A stretch of DNA of 64,000 nucleotides from Nocardia rhizosphaerihabitans (lineage in GTDB: Bacteria; Actinomycetota; Actinomycetes; Mycobacteriales; Mycobacteriaceae). Both the position numbers and the translations under genes were made by a program. Location: the NCBI RefSeq assembly GCF_014646295.1, contig NZ_BMNE01000010.1, positions 132,697 through 196,696 of the forward strand, given 5' to 3'. Positions 17,353-25,415 of this stretch are shown one piece after another. The notes below the pieces were generated by a model. That model saw only the letters and a program-made list of their open reading frames with translations, was not told the DNA's origin and ran no database searches. Numbering within the stretch: position 1 is the stretch's first letter; each line of letters opens with the position of its first letter.

Positions 17353-17997
17353 TCAGTCTTTGCGTCCGGTGAAGGCCAGCGAGGTGCCGAGGCCGATCAT
17401 CACCAGCCCGCTGGTGCCGCCGACCGCGGCGAGGCGGCGCGGAGTGCGGGCGATCCAGCTGCGCACGGAGTCGGCCGCGAGCGCCCACAGCGAATCGAAC
17501 ACCATCCCGAACAGGGGGATGCAGATGCCGAGCACCAGCATCTGCTGCGAGACCGAGCCCCGGGTGGGGTCGACGAACTGCGGCAGCAGCGCCGCCAGGA
17601 AGACGATGGTCTTCGGGTTGGCGAAGCCGACGACGAACCCGTCGCGGAGCACGGCGATGGTGGAGAAACCCGACGTGGCGTGCTCGGGCTGGAGTGCCCT
17701 GGCCAGGTCGGCGCGGTGCCTGATCGCCTGGACTCCCAGATAGACGAGATAGAGCGCGCCGACCAGTTTGACGGCGGTGAACACCGCCGCCGAGGTGGCG
17801 ACAAGGGCGCCGAGCCCGATGGCGACCGCCACGACCTGCACGTATACGCCGACCGAATTGCCGACCACCGTCAACAGCGCCGCCCGCCTGCCGACCGTGA
17901 GCGCCCGGCTGATCGTGAACAGCACACTCGGGCCGGGTACCACCACGAGCAGGAAGGACAGTCCCGCGAAGGACGCGAGATGCGTCATCGACACCAT
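17353..17997 (-). CDS. LysE/RhtB-family amino-acid exporter
   Basis: This 214-aa inner-membrane transporter has about six helices. The N-terminus carries the family hallmark VVVPGPSVLFTISRAL, and GFANPKTIVFLAALLPQFV is the conserved central motif. LysE/RhtB proteins export amino acids such as lysine, threonine or homoserine lactone; the substrate is not readable from sequence. ATG 17997 (MVSMTHLASF) is the preferred start, with 17988 as alternative. Downstream on the same strand is the lipase regulator; the acetyltransferase gene is divergent. Confidence 0.85.
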   Translation of the reverse strand: MVSMTHLASFAGLSFLLVVVPGPSVLFTISRALTVGRRAALLTVVGNSVGVYVQVVAVAIGLGALVATSAAVFTAVKLVGALYLVYLGVQAIRHRADLARALQPEHATSGFSTIAVLRDGFVVGFANPKTIVFLAALLPQFVDPTRGSVSQQMLVLGICIPLFGMVFDSLWALAADSVRSWIARTPRRLAAVGGTSGLVMIGLGTSLAFTGRKD

Positions 17998-18075
17998 GCC
18001 GACCCACGCTATCCACCGGAGCGCCGGGAGGCAACGGCGCGCCACGCCCCGAACCTCGCCCATACACTCGGCGCA

Positions 18076-18639
18076 ATGGGCGAACAGAAGCAGCGGATGC
18101 TGAGCGGGCAGCTGTACAAGGACAGCGATCCCGAACTGGTGACCGAACGGCAACGGGCGCAACGGTTGTGCGACGAGTTCAACCGGACCGGCCCCGACGA
18201 GACCGGGCGCCGATCCGAGTTGCTGGGCGAGCTGCTGGGGAAGGTGGGGGAGGGGTCGTGGGTCATGCCGCGATTCCAGTGCGACTACGGCTATCTCATC
18301 GAGATCGGCGCCAACAGCTTCCTCAACTACGACGCGATCCTGCTCGACTGCGCGCCGATCGTCATCGGCGACGACTGTTCGATCGGCCCGCGCTGCCAGC
18401 TGCTGACCGCGCTGCACCCGATGGACGATCACGAGAAGCGCAGGCAGCGGTGGGAATCCGCGGCGCCGATCCGGATCGGGAACAACGCGTGGTTCGGCGG
18501 CGGCGTGATCGTGTGCCCGGGGGTGAGCATCGGTGACGACGTTGTGGTCGGCGCGGGCAGTGTGGTCACCCGCGACCTGCCGGACCGGGTGTTCGCCGCG
18601 GGCAACCCGGCGCGGGTGATCCGGCAACTGTCGGCCTGA
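18076..18639 (+). CDS. Maltose/galactoside O-acetyltransferase-type hexapeptide acetyltransferase
   Basis: This 187-aa protein has an N-terminal helical Mac domain (KQRMLSGQLYKDSDPELVTER) and a left-handed beta-helix of hexapeptide repeats (IGDDCSIGPRCQLLT, IGNNAWFGGGVIV, IGDDVVVGAGSVVTRDLP). The usual catalytic His is in TALHPMD. Such enzymes use acetyl-CoA to acetylate sugars. The ATG at 18076 matches the N-terminus of the family; longer frames upstream are shadows. It is divergent from LysE and followed by ppc. Confidence 0.88.
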   Translation: MGEQKQRMLSGQLYKDSDPELVTERQRAQRLCDEFNRTGPDETGRRSELLGELLGKVGEGSWVMPRFQCDYGYLIEIGANSFLNYDAILLDCAPIVIGDDCSIGPRCQLLTALHPMDDHEKRRQRWESAAPIRIGNNAWFGGGVIVCPGVSIGDDVVVGAGSVVTRDLPDRVFAAGNPARVIRQLSA

Positions 18640-18700
18640 TCACTCCCGCGGGGCGCGTCGCCGGGTCGCGTCGCGGGGACGGCGGCAATACTGTCTTTCC

Positions 18701-21472
18701 ATGGGCGAATCGCGAACCGTGCAGGAGCAGGAAGCGACCCGGCCGCTGCGCGAGGACATCCGGTTTCTCGGTGGCATCCTGGGCGACACCATCCGCGACC
18801 ACGAGGGTCCCGAGGTCTTCGACCTGATCGAGCGGGTGCGGACCGAGGCGTTCGCGGTGCGCCGCGAGGAGGTCGAGCGCAGCGCGGTCGCCGACATGCT
18901 CGACGGCACCCCGACCGAGGTCGCGATCCCGCTGATCCGGGCGTTCAGCTACTTCGTGCTGCTGGCCAATCTCGCCGAGGACATCCAGCGTGACCGCCGC
19001 CGCGCCGCCCACATCTCGGCGGGCGAGCCGCCCCAGGATTCCTCGCTGGCCGCCACCTACGACAAGCTCGACGCCGCCGCCCTCGACGGCTCGACGGTGG
19101 CCGAGCTGCTCACCGACGCCCTCGTCTCGCCGGTGATCACCGCGCATCCGACCGAGACCCGCAGGCGCACGGTCTTCGACGTCCAAGCCAAGATCACCGC
19201 GCTGATGCGGTTGCGGCGCAGGCTCGAGCCCGGCGACCCCGGCTTCGACGACTCCGAGTTGCAGATCCGCCGCGAAGTCCTCACCCTGTGGCGCACGGCA
19301 CTGATCCGGTTGGCGCGCTTGCGGATTCAGGACGAGATCTCGGTCGGCCTGCGTTACTACGACCTGACCCTCTACGACGTGATCCCGGCGATCAACGCGC
19401 AGGTGCGCGCCGCGCTGCGCTCGCGCTGGCCCGATGCCGAGCTGCTGCCCCGCCCGATCCTGCGCCCCGGCTCGTGGATCGGTGGCGACCGGGACGGAAA
19501 CCCGTATGTGACAGCGGAAGTCGTGCACACCGCGGCCGAGCAGGCCTCGGCCTACGCGTTCGGCCGGTATCTGGACGCGCTGGTCGACCTGGAGAAGACG
19601 CTGTCCCAGTCCGCTCGGTTGGTGCAGGTGACGCCCGCGGTCGCCGCGCTCGCCGAGGCGGGCTATCCCGATCCGGCCGTGTTCGCCGACGAGCCGTATC
19701 GCCGTGCGCTGCACGCGATCCGGGCCCGGCTCAGCGCCACCGCGGAACTGGCGCTCGGCGAACTGCCGGACAACGGCCTCGAGACCACGGCCGCGCCGTA
19801 TGCCACCCCGCAGGCGGTGCTCGACGACCTCGACGCCGTCGACGCCTCGATGCGCGCCAGCGGCGACGCGCTGCTGGCCGACGACGGCCTCGCCGCCCTG
19901 CGCCACGCCATCGAGACCTTCGGCTTCCACCTGCAGAGCCTGGACATGCGCCAGAACTCCGAGGTGCACGAGCAGGTCGTCACCGAACTGCTGGCCTGGT
20001 CGGGCGTGCATGCCGACTATCCGAGCCTGTCCGAAGCCGACCGCGTCGAGCTGCTCGCGAACGAACTGCGCACCCGCAGGCCACTTCTCGGCCCGCACGC
20101 GCAGCTGAGCGAACTCGCCACCAAGGAGCTCGGGGTGCTGCGGGCAGCCAAGGCGGTGATCGACACCTTCGGCGCCGCCGCCATCCCGCATTACATCATC
20201 AGCATGTGCACCTCGGTCAGCGACATGCTCGAGGCGGCCCTGCTGCTCAAGGAAGCGGGGATCCTCGATCCCGGCACCGCCGAGGGCACACCGAGCAGCC
20301 CCGTCGGGATCGTTCCGCTGTTCGAGACCATCGAGGACCTGGGGGCGGGCGCCGCGACGCTGTCGGAGGTACTGGAGGTTCCGGTGTACCGCGAGCTCGT
20401 CGCCGCGGCGGGCATGCGGCAGGAGGTGATGCTCGGCTACTCCGACTCGAACAAGGACGGCGGCTATCTCGCGGCGAACTGGGCGCTGTACCGGGCGGAA
20501 CTCGATCTGGTCGAGGTGGCCAGGAAGTCGGGAATCCGGTTGCGGCTGTTCCACGGTCGCGGCGGCACCGTCGGTCGCGGCGGCGGCCGCAGCTACGACG
20601 CCATCCTGGCCCAGCCCGCCGGCGCGGTGCGCGGTTCGCTGCGGCTCACCGAACAGGGCGAGGTGATCGCCGCGAAGTACTCCGAACAGGGCGCGGCCCA
20701 CCGCAACCTGGAGTCACTGATCGCGGGCACGCTCGAATCGACCCTGCTGGATGTGGAAGGCCTCGGCGACGACGCCGAACCGGCCTACGAACTGCTCGAC
20801 GACCTGGCCGCCCGCGCCCGCGCCGCCTACGCGCGCCTCGTGCACGACACCCCGGGCTTCGTCGAGTACTTCCGCCAGTCCACCCCGGTCGCCGAGGTCG
20901 GCGACCTCAATATCGGCAGCCGCCCGGCCTCGCGCAAACCCACCAATTCGGTCTCGGACCTGCGCGCGATCCCATGGGTGATGGCCTGGAGCCAGGCGCG
21001 CGTCATGCTGCCCGGCTGGTACGGCACCGGCACCGCGCTCGAGGAATGGGTGGGTGCGGACCCGCAGCGTCTGGCCAGGCTCACCGACCTCTATCAGCGC
21101 TGGCCGTTCTTCCGCACGGTGCTGTCGAACCTGGCGCAGGTGATGGCCAAGAGCGATCTCGACATCGCGGCGCGGTATGCGGACCTGGTCGAGGACGCGA
21201 CGCTGCGCGCCCAGATCTTCGGGATGATCCGCGACGAACACGCCCGCACCATCCGCATGTACCTGGCGGTCACCGGCCACGACGAGTTGCTCAGCGACAA
21301 CCCGTCACTGGCGGAATCGATCCACAATCGTTTTCCCTACCTGGAGCCACTCAACCAGCTCCAGGTGGACCTGCTGCGTCGGTTGCGCGGCGGTGACGAT
21401 TCCGAACTCGTGAAGCGGGGCATCCTGCTCACCATGAACGGCCTGGCCACCGCCCTGCGCAACTCGGGTTAG
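18701..21472 (+). CDS. ppc: Phosphoenolpyruvate carboxylase
   Basis: Ppc carboxylates phosphoenolpyruvate with bicarbonate to oxaloacetate, replenishing the TCA cycle. At 923 aa it is normal length. The catalytic His is in TAHPTETRRRTV near residue 150, the glycine-rich loop is FHGRGGTVGRGGG, and the C-terminal region has LTEQGEVIAAKYSEQG and SRKPTNSVSDLRAIPWVMAW. The start ATG is the first Met of MGESRTVQEQE. The gene appears monocistronic; a small secreted-peptide gene lies convergent, 3 bases beyond the stop. Confidence 0.97.
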   Translation: MGESRTVQEQEATRPLREDIRFLGGILGDTIRDHEGPEVFDLIERVRTEAFAVRREEVERSAVADMLDGTPTEVAIPLIRAFSYFVLLANLAEDIQRDRRRAAHISAGEPPQDSSLAATYDKLDAAALDGSTVAELLTDALVSPVITAHPTETRRRTVFDVQAKITALMRLRRRLEPGDPGFDDSELQIRREVLTLWRTALIRLARLRIQDEISVGLRYYDLTLYDVIPAINAQVRAALRSRWPDAELLPRPILRPGSWIGGDRDGNPYVTAEVVHTAAEQASAYAFGRYLDALVDLEKTLSQSARLVQVTPAVAALAEAGYPDPAVFADEPYRRALHAIRARLSATAELALGELPDNGLETTAAPYATPQAVLDDLDAVDASMRASGDALLADDGLAALRHAIETFGFHLQSLDMRQNSEVHEQVVTELLAWSGVHADYPSLSEADRVELLANELRTRRPLLGPHAQLSELATKELGVLRAAKAVIDTFGAAAIPHYIISMCTSVSDMLEAALLLKEAGILDPGTAEGTPSSPVGIVPLFETIEDLGAGAATLSEVLEVPVYRELVAAAGMRQEVMLGYSDSNKDGGYLAANWALYRAELDLVEVARKSGIRLRLFHGRGGTVGRGGGRSYDAILAQPAGAVRGSLRLTEQGEVIAAKYSEQGAAHRNLESLIAGTLESTLLDVEGLGDDAEPAYELLDDLAARARAAYARLVHDTPGFVEYFRQSTPVAEVGDLNIGSRPASRKPTNSVSDLRAIPWVMAWSQARVMLPGWYGTGTALEEWVGADPQRLARLTDLYQRWPFFRTVLSNLAQVMAKSDLDIAARYADLVEDATLRAQIFGMIRDEHARTIRMYLAVTGHDELLSDNPSLAESIHNRFPYLEPLNQLQVDLLRRLRGGDDSELVKRGILLTMNGLATALRNSG

Positions 21473-21475
21473 CCG

Positions 21476-21643
21476 CTAGATACAGACGCTGACGACGACC
21501 GGCCCGACTGGAACGCCGACGCAGACTGTCACCGAACCGACGACCGGCTGCGCGGTGGCCGCCGAGGCGGGGCCTGCGCCGATGGCGGTGACGGAGAGAG
21601 CGAGAGCGGCGATGGCGAGCGGACGGGCGGTTTTGGCGAACAT
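21476..21643 (-). CDS. Small secreted peptide with two cysteines
   Basis: A 55-codon gene with an ideal ribosome-binding site (AGGAG six bases before ATG). Residues 1-29 are a textbook signal peptide (MFAKTARPLAIAALAL, then a PASA-A cleavage site). The mature part is only about 26 residues, valine-rich, with two cysteines in near-repeated VTVCVG and VSVCI contexts, which could form one disulfide on a beta hairpin. It ends 3 bases from the ppc stop, convergent. I do not know the family. Confidence 0.75.
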   Translation of the reverse strand: MFAKTARPLAIAALALSVTAIGAGPASAATAQPVVGSVTVCVGVPVGPVVVSVCI

Positions 21644-21745
21644 GAGCTGCTCCTCGGTAGAACGGTGAAACTGCTCCCTCGCGGGAGCTGCCCCATCTCA
21701 ACACGGGGTAGTGCGCGATGTCGGAGACATCACCGGAATCGCCGT

Positions 21746-22153
21746 TCAGTCCGTGACGACGGCGATCGCGTCGATCTCCACCAGCATCTCCTCGCGCGGG
21801 AGACCGGTGAAAACGGTCGTGCGCGAGGGCAGGACGCCGTTGGTGGTGTGCTTGACGACGAATTCACCATACGCTTCGTTCATCACCGCGAAATCGTCTC
21901 TTTGAGTGAGGTAGACGCGCAGCATCACCACATCGTCGAAGGTGGCGCCCGCGGCCTCCACGATCGCCAGCACGTTCATCAGGGTGCGGGTGGTCTGGGC
22001 GGCGACATCGCCGGGGTGCAGGTACTCATTGGTCGCGGGGTCGACTGGACCCTGGCCGGAGACCTGGACGAACGGTCCCTTGCGCACACCCTGGGAGAAC
22101 GTATGAGCCGGGGCGGGAGCGTCGGTGGTGCGCACGGCGATCTTGTCGGACAT
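21746..22153 (-). CDS. RidA/YjgF-family enamine/imine deaminase
   Basis: This 135-aa RidA-family protein hydrolyses the reactive enamine/imine intermediates released by PLP-dependent dehydratases. Family features include the substrate-binding Arg in MLRVYLT, the Glu-containing VEIDAIAVV end, and FVQVSGQGPVDP. It is the last gene of a minus-strand unit kinase-IclR-RidA, 5 bases after the regulator. A PLP deaminase is encoded divergently, which supplies the reason for RidA here. Confidence 0.9.
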   Translation of the reverse strand: MSDKIAVRTTDAPAPAHTFSQGVRKGPFVQVSGQGPVDPATNEYLHPGDVAAQTTRTLMNVLAIVEAAGATFDDVVMLRVYLTQRDDFAVMNEAYGEFVVKHTTNGVLPSRTTVFTGLPREEMLVEIDAIAVVTD

Positions 22154-22158
22154 AGGGT

Positions 22159-22929
22159 TCAGCCTTTCCTCGCGGTGGCGTCTCGGCGGGGGTCCCAGCC
22201 GAGTTCGGTGGAGATGGCATCGGCGGTCGCCCTGACCTGCGGCAACAGCGCCAGCACCTGATCGTAGTCGAGCAGCACATCGGGGACCGAGACCGAGACG
22301 GCGGCAACCACGGCGCCGATCCCGTCGCGGACCGGCACGCCGATGCAGTTGACGAAGCTCTCGTGTTCCTCGTGGTCCTCGGCGAATCCCTGGGCCGCGA
22401 CGAGGTCCAGCTCGGCGAGATACTGCTCGGGCGTGCGCAGGGTGCGGGTGGTGAACGGGTGGTAGTCCAATCGCGCGGCGACGGAACGCCATTCGGCGCG
22501 GGGCAATGCCGCGACCAGTACCTTGCCGACGGCGGTGCAGTGCAGGGGGGCGGGACGGCCGATCCGCGAGTACATCCGCACCGCCTGCTCGGCGTCGACC
22601 TTGTCGATGTAGACCGCGTCACCGGATTCGTAGGCGGCCAGGTGCACCGTCTGCCCGGTGGCGGCGCCGAGCGCGCTCAGATGCGGCCGGGCCACGGTGC
22701 GGACGTCACGGTTCTCCAGTGCGCGACTGGCCAATTCGAACATGCGGGTGCCCAGGGAATACCGGTGCGCGCTGTCGCGCACGACGAACCGTTCGGCCTG
22801 CATGGTCTGTAGCAGTCGCAGCACCGTCGACTTGTGCACGCCGAGCCGTGCGGCCAGTTCGTCGAGGGACTGCGAGTCCTCGCCGAGGGCGATGAGAATG
22901 GACAGGGCCCGCGACACGCTTTGACTCAT
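22159..22929 (-). CDS. IclR-family transcriptional regulator
   Basis: This 256-aa protein has an N-terminal winged helix (VSRALSILIALGEDSQSLDELAARLGVHKSTVLR) and the IclR effector domain (residues about 75-245, with GKVLVAALP and CIGVPVRDGIGAVVAAVSVS). Its ATG overlaps the stop of the sugar kinase gene. IclR proteins often control sugar-acid catabolism (for example KdgR). It very probably binds the palindromes in the intergenic region at 24.0 kb and controls both arms of the cluster. Confidence 0.92.
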   Translation of the reverse strand: MSQSVSRALSILIALGEDSQSLDELAARLGVHKSTVLRLLQTMQAERFVVRDSAHRYSLGTRMFELASRALENRDVRTVARPHLSALGAATGQTVHLAAYESGDAVYIDKVDAEQAVRMYSRIGRPAPLHCTAVGKVLVAALPRAEWRSVAARLDYHPFTTRTLRTPEQYLAELDLVAAQGFAEDHEEHESFVNCIGVPVRDGIGAVVAAVSVSVPDVLLDYDQVLALLPQVRATADAISTELGWDPRRDATARKG

Positions 22930-23969
22930 CGGCTGATCGTCCCATCCAGCGCGTCCGGGTAGCGCAGCCCGGTCCATTCGGTCTCCGGCAGTGCCGCCAG
23001 GCGTCGGATGTCCTGCGCCGGAGGCAGTTTCGCGACATCGCCGGTGGCGGTGAGTGCGGCAGCAGCGCACAGATGGCCGTAGCGCAATCGGGTGCGCAGG
23101 TCGGCACCGTGCAGCAGGGCGGCCAGGTAGCCGCCGGCGAAAGCGTCACCGGCGCCGATGCGCTCGGTGATGTCCAGCGCCAGCGCGGGCACGTCGACGA
23201 AGGCGTCGCCGTCGAAGCCGGTCACGGTGTGCTTGTCGTTCTTGACGATCAGCTGGGCGGGCTCGGGGAACAGCGCGCGCAAGGCGGCCGGGTCACCGGT
23301 GCCGAAGATCTCCTCGGCTTCGTCGGCGCCCAGCAGCACCACATCCGCGCCACGGACATGGGCGGCGAGTTCGTCGGCGGCCTTCTCCACGCGTGAACCC
23401 CACAGTGCCGGACGGTAATTCAGGTCGAAACTGACCAGCCGTCCGCGCCGTGGCAGGGCGATCAACGTGCGGGTCAGTTCGTTCGCCGACTCCGACAGCG
23501 CCGGCGTGATACCGGTGAAGTGCACGAGATCGGTGCGATCGAGCAAGCCGGCGGCCGCCCGCGGCGCGAGGTCGGCGGGGGACAGCGCGCTGGCCGCCGA
23601 TCCGGCGCGGTAGTAGTGCATGCGGCTGGCATGGGCGGGCAGATCGTGCGGTGCGCCCGACCCGCTGCCGCGCTCCTTGATGTAGACGCCGGTCGGGCGC
23701 ACTGGATCGACGGCGACCGCGTCGACATCGACACCCTGGGCGGCCAGCTGGGTCACCAGGTAGCGCCCGAACCCGTCGTCGCCCACCCGGGAGAGCCAGG
23801 CCGCCGAGATGCCGAGCTGGGTCAGCACCATGGCCACATTCGCCTCGGCCCCGCCCGCACTCCGATCGAACTGCGCGGACTGCTCGAGCGGTCCCGGCCG
23901 GGCCACGAGCACGGCCAGCCCCTCGCCCACGGTGACCGCCCTGGGCGTCGCCGCTGTTGCCTGAGTCAC
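22926..23969 (-). CDS. kdgK: PfkB-family sugar kinase, probable 2-keto-3-deoxygluconate kinase
   Basis: This 347-aa ribokinase-family enzyme has the N-terminal AGGAEANVAMVLTQLG motif, VSFDLNYRPALWG in the middle, and the C-terminal anion-hole/catalytic motif ERIGAGDAFAGGYLAAL. The NYRPxLW motif is typical of KDG kinases. The start is GTG at 23969 (VTQATAATP). A KDPG aldolase is encoded in the divergent arm, so KDG to KDPG is the most coherent reaction; fructokinase-like activity remains possible. Confidence 0.85.
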   Translation of the reverse strand: MTQATAATPRAVTVGEGLAVLVARPGPLEQSAQFDRSAGGAEANVAMVLTQLGISAAWLSRVGDDGFGRYLVTQLAAQGVDVDAVAVDPVRPTGVYIKERGSGSGAPHDLPAHASRMHYYRAGSAASALSPADLAPRAAAGLLDRTDLVHFTGITPALSESANELTRTLIALPRRGRLVSFDLNYRPALWGSRVEKAADELAAHVRGADVVLLGADEAEEIFGTGDPAALRALFPEPAQLIVKNDKHTVTGFDGDAFVDVPALALDITERIGAGDAFAGGYLAALLHGADLRTRLRYGHLCAAAALTATGDVAKLPPAQDIRRLAALPETEWTGLRYPDALDGTISR

Positions 23970-24035
23970 CTTGTTCGCCCTTTCGTGCTTGCGGTCACTG
24001 TCGTCGAGATGCACAATAACGAGCATGAACATGCA

Positions 24036-24062
24036 GTGCAACCAACGTTGCACATTATGCAA
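24036..24062. promoter_or_regulatory. Overlapping palindromes, probable IclR operator of the aminosugar-acid cluster
   Basis: A perfect palindrome GTGCAAC-CAAC-GTTGCAC (24036-24053) overlaps a second one, TTGCA-CATTA-TGCAA (24048-24062), in an AT-rich stretch. Both lie between the divergent kinase and deaminase genes, about 65-90 bases from each start. The repeated TTGCA half-site is a plausible target of the adjacent IclR-family regulator, controlling both transcription directions. Confidence 0.7.
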
Positions 24063-24125
24063 TGCCAATCCGATATGACCGACCGGCCCGGGTAACCTCC
24101 GCGGCGATCGACGGAAAGGGAAGCT

Positions 24126-25406
24126 GTGACGATCGACAACGCCGTCGTGGACGCGCTCGCCGACGAGGTGCTCGGGCCGCAGGACAAGAGCGTGCCGCCC
24201 GCCGCATGGGGGCGCACCGTGCGCGACTACCTCGCGACCGCGCCGGACCTCGCCCCGTGGCAGACGCCGCTGCTCACCCTCGATCGCGGCCTGCTCGATG
24301 CCAATCTCGCGCTGATGGCGCGGTGGACCGCCGCGGCCGGTGTCGCGCTGGCCCCGCACGGCAAGACCACGATGGCGCCGCAGCTGTGGCGCGAACAGCT
24401 CGCGGCAGGTTCGTGGGCGATCACGCTGGCCACCGGCTGGCAGGCCCAGATCGCCCGGTCGTTCGGCGTCGGCCGGATCGTGCTCGCCAACGCGCTCGTC
24501 GATCCGGCCGGATTGGCCTGGGTCGCAGCGGAATCGGCGCGCGATGCCGCATTCGAGTTCTACTGCTGGGCCGACAGCGTCGCCACGGTCGAGCTGATGG
24601 ACAAGATCCTGCGCGACACTCCGCCCGGCCCCCCGGTGCGGGTGCTGGTCGAACTGGGCGGCCCGCACGGTCGCACCGGGGCGCGCACCCGCGCCGAAGC
24701 GCGGGCGGTCGCGGCAGCCATCCGGGACAGTGAACGGCTGGTCCTGGCCGGTGTCGCCGGCTACGAAGGCGCGCTGGCCCACGATCGCAGCACCGCGGGT
24801 ATCGCGGCCGTGCGTGGCTACCTCGGCGAACTCGCCGCCCTGCACACCGAACTCGCCGCCTCCGGCGCCTACCCGGGCCGGGCGATCGTCACGGCGGGCG
24901 GCAGCGCCTACCCCGAACTCGTCGTCGACGAGCTGGCACGCCTGGCCGACGACACCACCACGGTCGTGCTGCGCAGCGGCGCCTACCTCGTCCACGACGA
25001 CGGCTTCTACGCGAGCATCTCCCCGCTGACCGCACCCGCCGTCGAACCCGGCCTGCGCGCGGCGATGCACGGCTGGGCCAGGGTGGTCTCCCGGCCCGAA
25101 CCGGAACTGGCCCTGCTCGACGGCGGCAAGCGCGACTTCCCCTTCGACGAAGGCTTGCCGGTGCCGCAGCTGGTGGTCGGCGGCGGTGCACTGCCCGCTA
25201 CCGCGCACGTGACCGCACTCAACGATCAGCACACCTTCCTGCGCTTGCCCGGCGCCGCTGCCACCGATCTCCCGATCGGCAGCATCGTGCGGCTCGGGTT
25301 GTCGCATCCGTGCACGGCATTCGACAAGTGGCGGCGCATTCCGGTGCTCGACAGCGCCGCGACGGACCGGCCGCGCGTGGTCGACCTGATCCGCACCTAC
25401 TTCTGA
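24126..25406 (+). CDS. Fold-type III PLP deaminase/dehydratase, probable D-glucosaminate (or D-serine-like) ammonia-lyase
   Basis: This 426-aa protein belongs to the alanine racemase N-fold group that includes eukaryotic-type D-serine dehydratase and D-threonine aldolase. The PLP lysine is in APHGKTTMAP (about residue 79), and the metal-binding His/Cys pair is in GLSHPCTAFDKW near residue 396. The start is GTG with AAGGGA upstream. D-glucosaminate dehydratase, which makes 2-keto-3-deoxygluconate plus ammonia, is known as a PLP enzyme with D-threonine-aldolase-like activity. The flanking KDG kinase and KDPG aldolase genes make that the best functional guess; D-serine deamination is the alternative. 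Confidence 0.72.
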   Translation: MTIDNAVVDALADEVLGPQDKSVPPAAWGRTVRDYLATAPDLAPWQTPLLTLDRGLLDANLALMARWTAAAGVALAPHGKTTMAPQLWREQLAAGSWAITLATGWQAQIARSFGVGRIVLANALVDPAGLAWVAAESARDAAFEFYCWADSVATVELMDKILRDTPPGPPVRVLVELGGPHGRTGARTRAEARAVAAAIRDSERLVLAGVAGYEGALAHDRSTAGIAAVRGYLGELAALHTELAASGAYPGRAIVTAGGSAYPELVVDELARLADDTTTVVLRSGAYLVHDDGFYASISPLTAPAVEPGLRAAMHGWARVVSRPEPELALLDGGKRDFPFDEGLPVPQLVVGGGALPATAHVTALNDQHTFLRLPGAAATDLPIGSIVRLGLSHPCTAFDKWRRIPVLDSAATDRPRVVDLIRTYF

Positions 25407-25415
25407 CGGACGACC

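Noticed and set aside
16627..18075. Long N-terminal extension in frame with the hexapeptide acetyltransferase
   Set aside because: It is antisense to the TetR and LysE genes and has low-complexity Arg/His composition; the acetyltransferase family starts at MGEQKQRML (18076).
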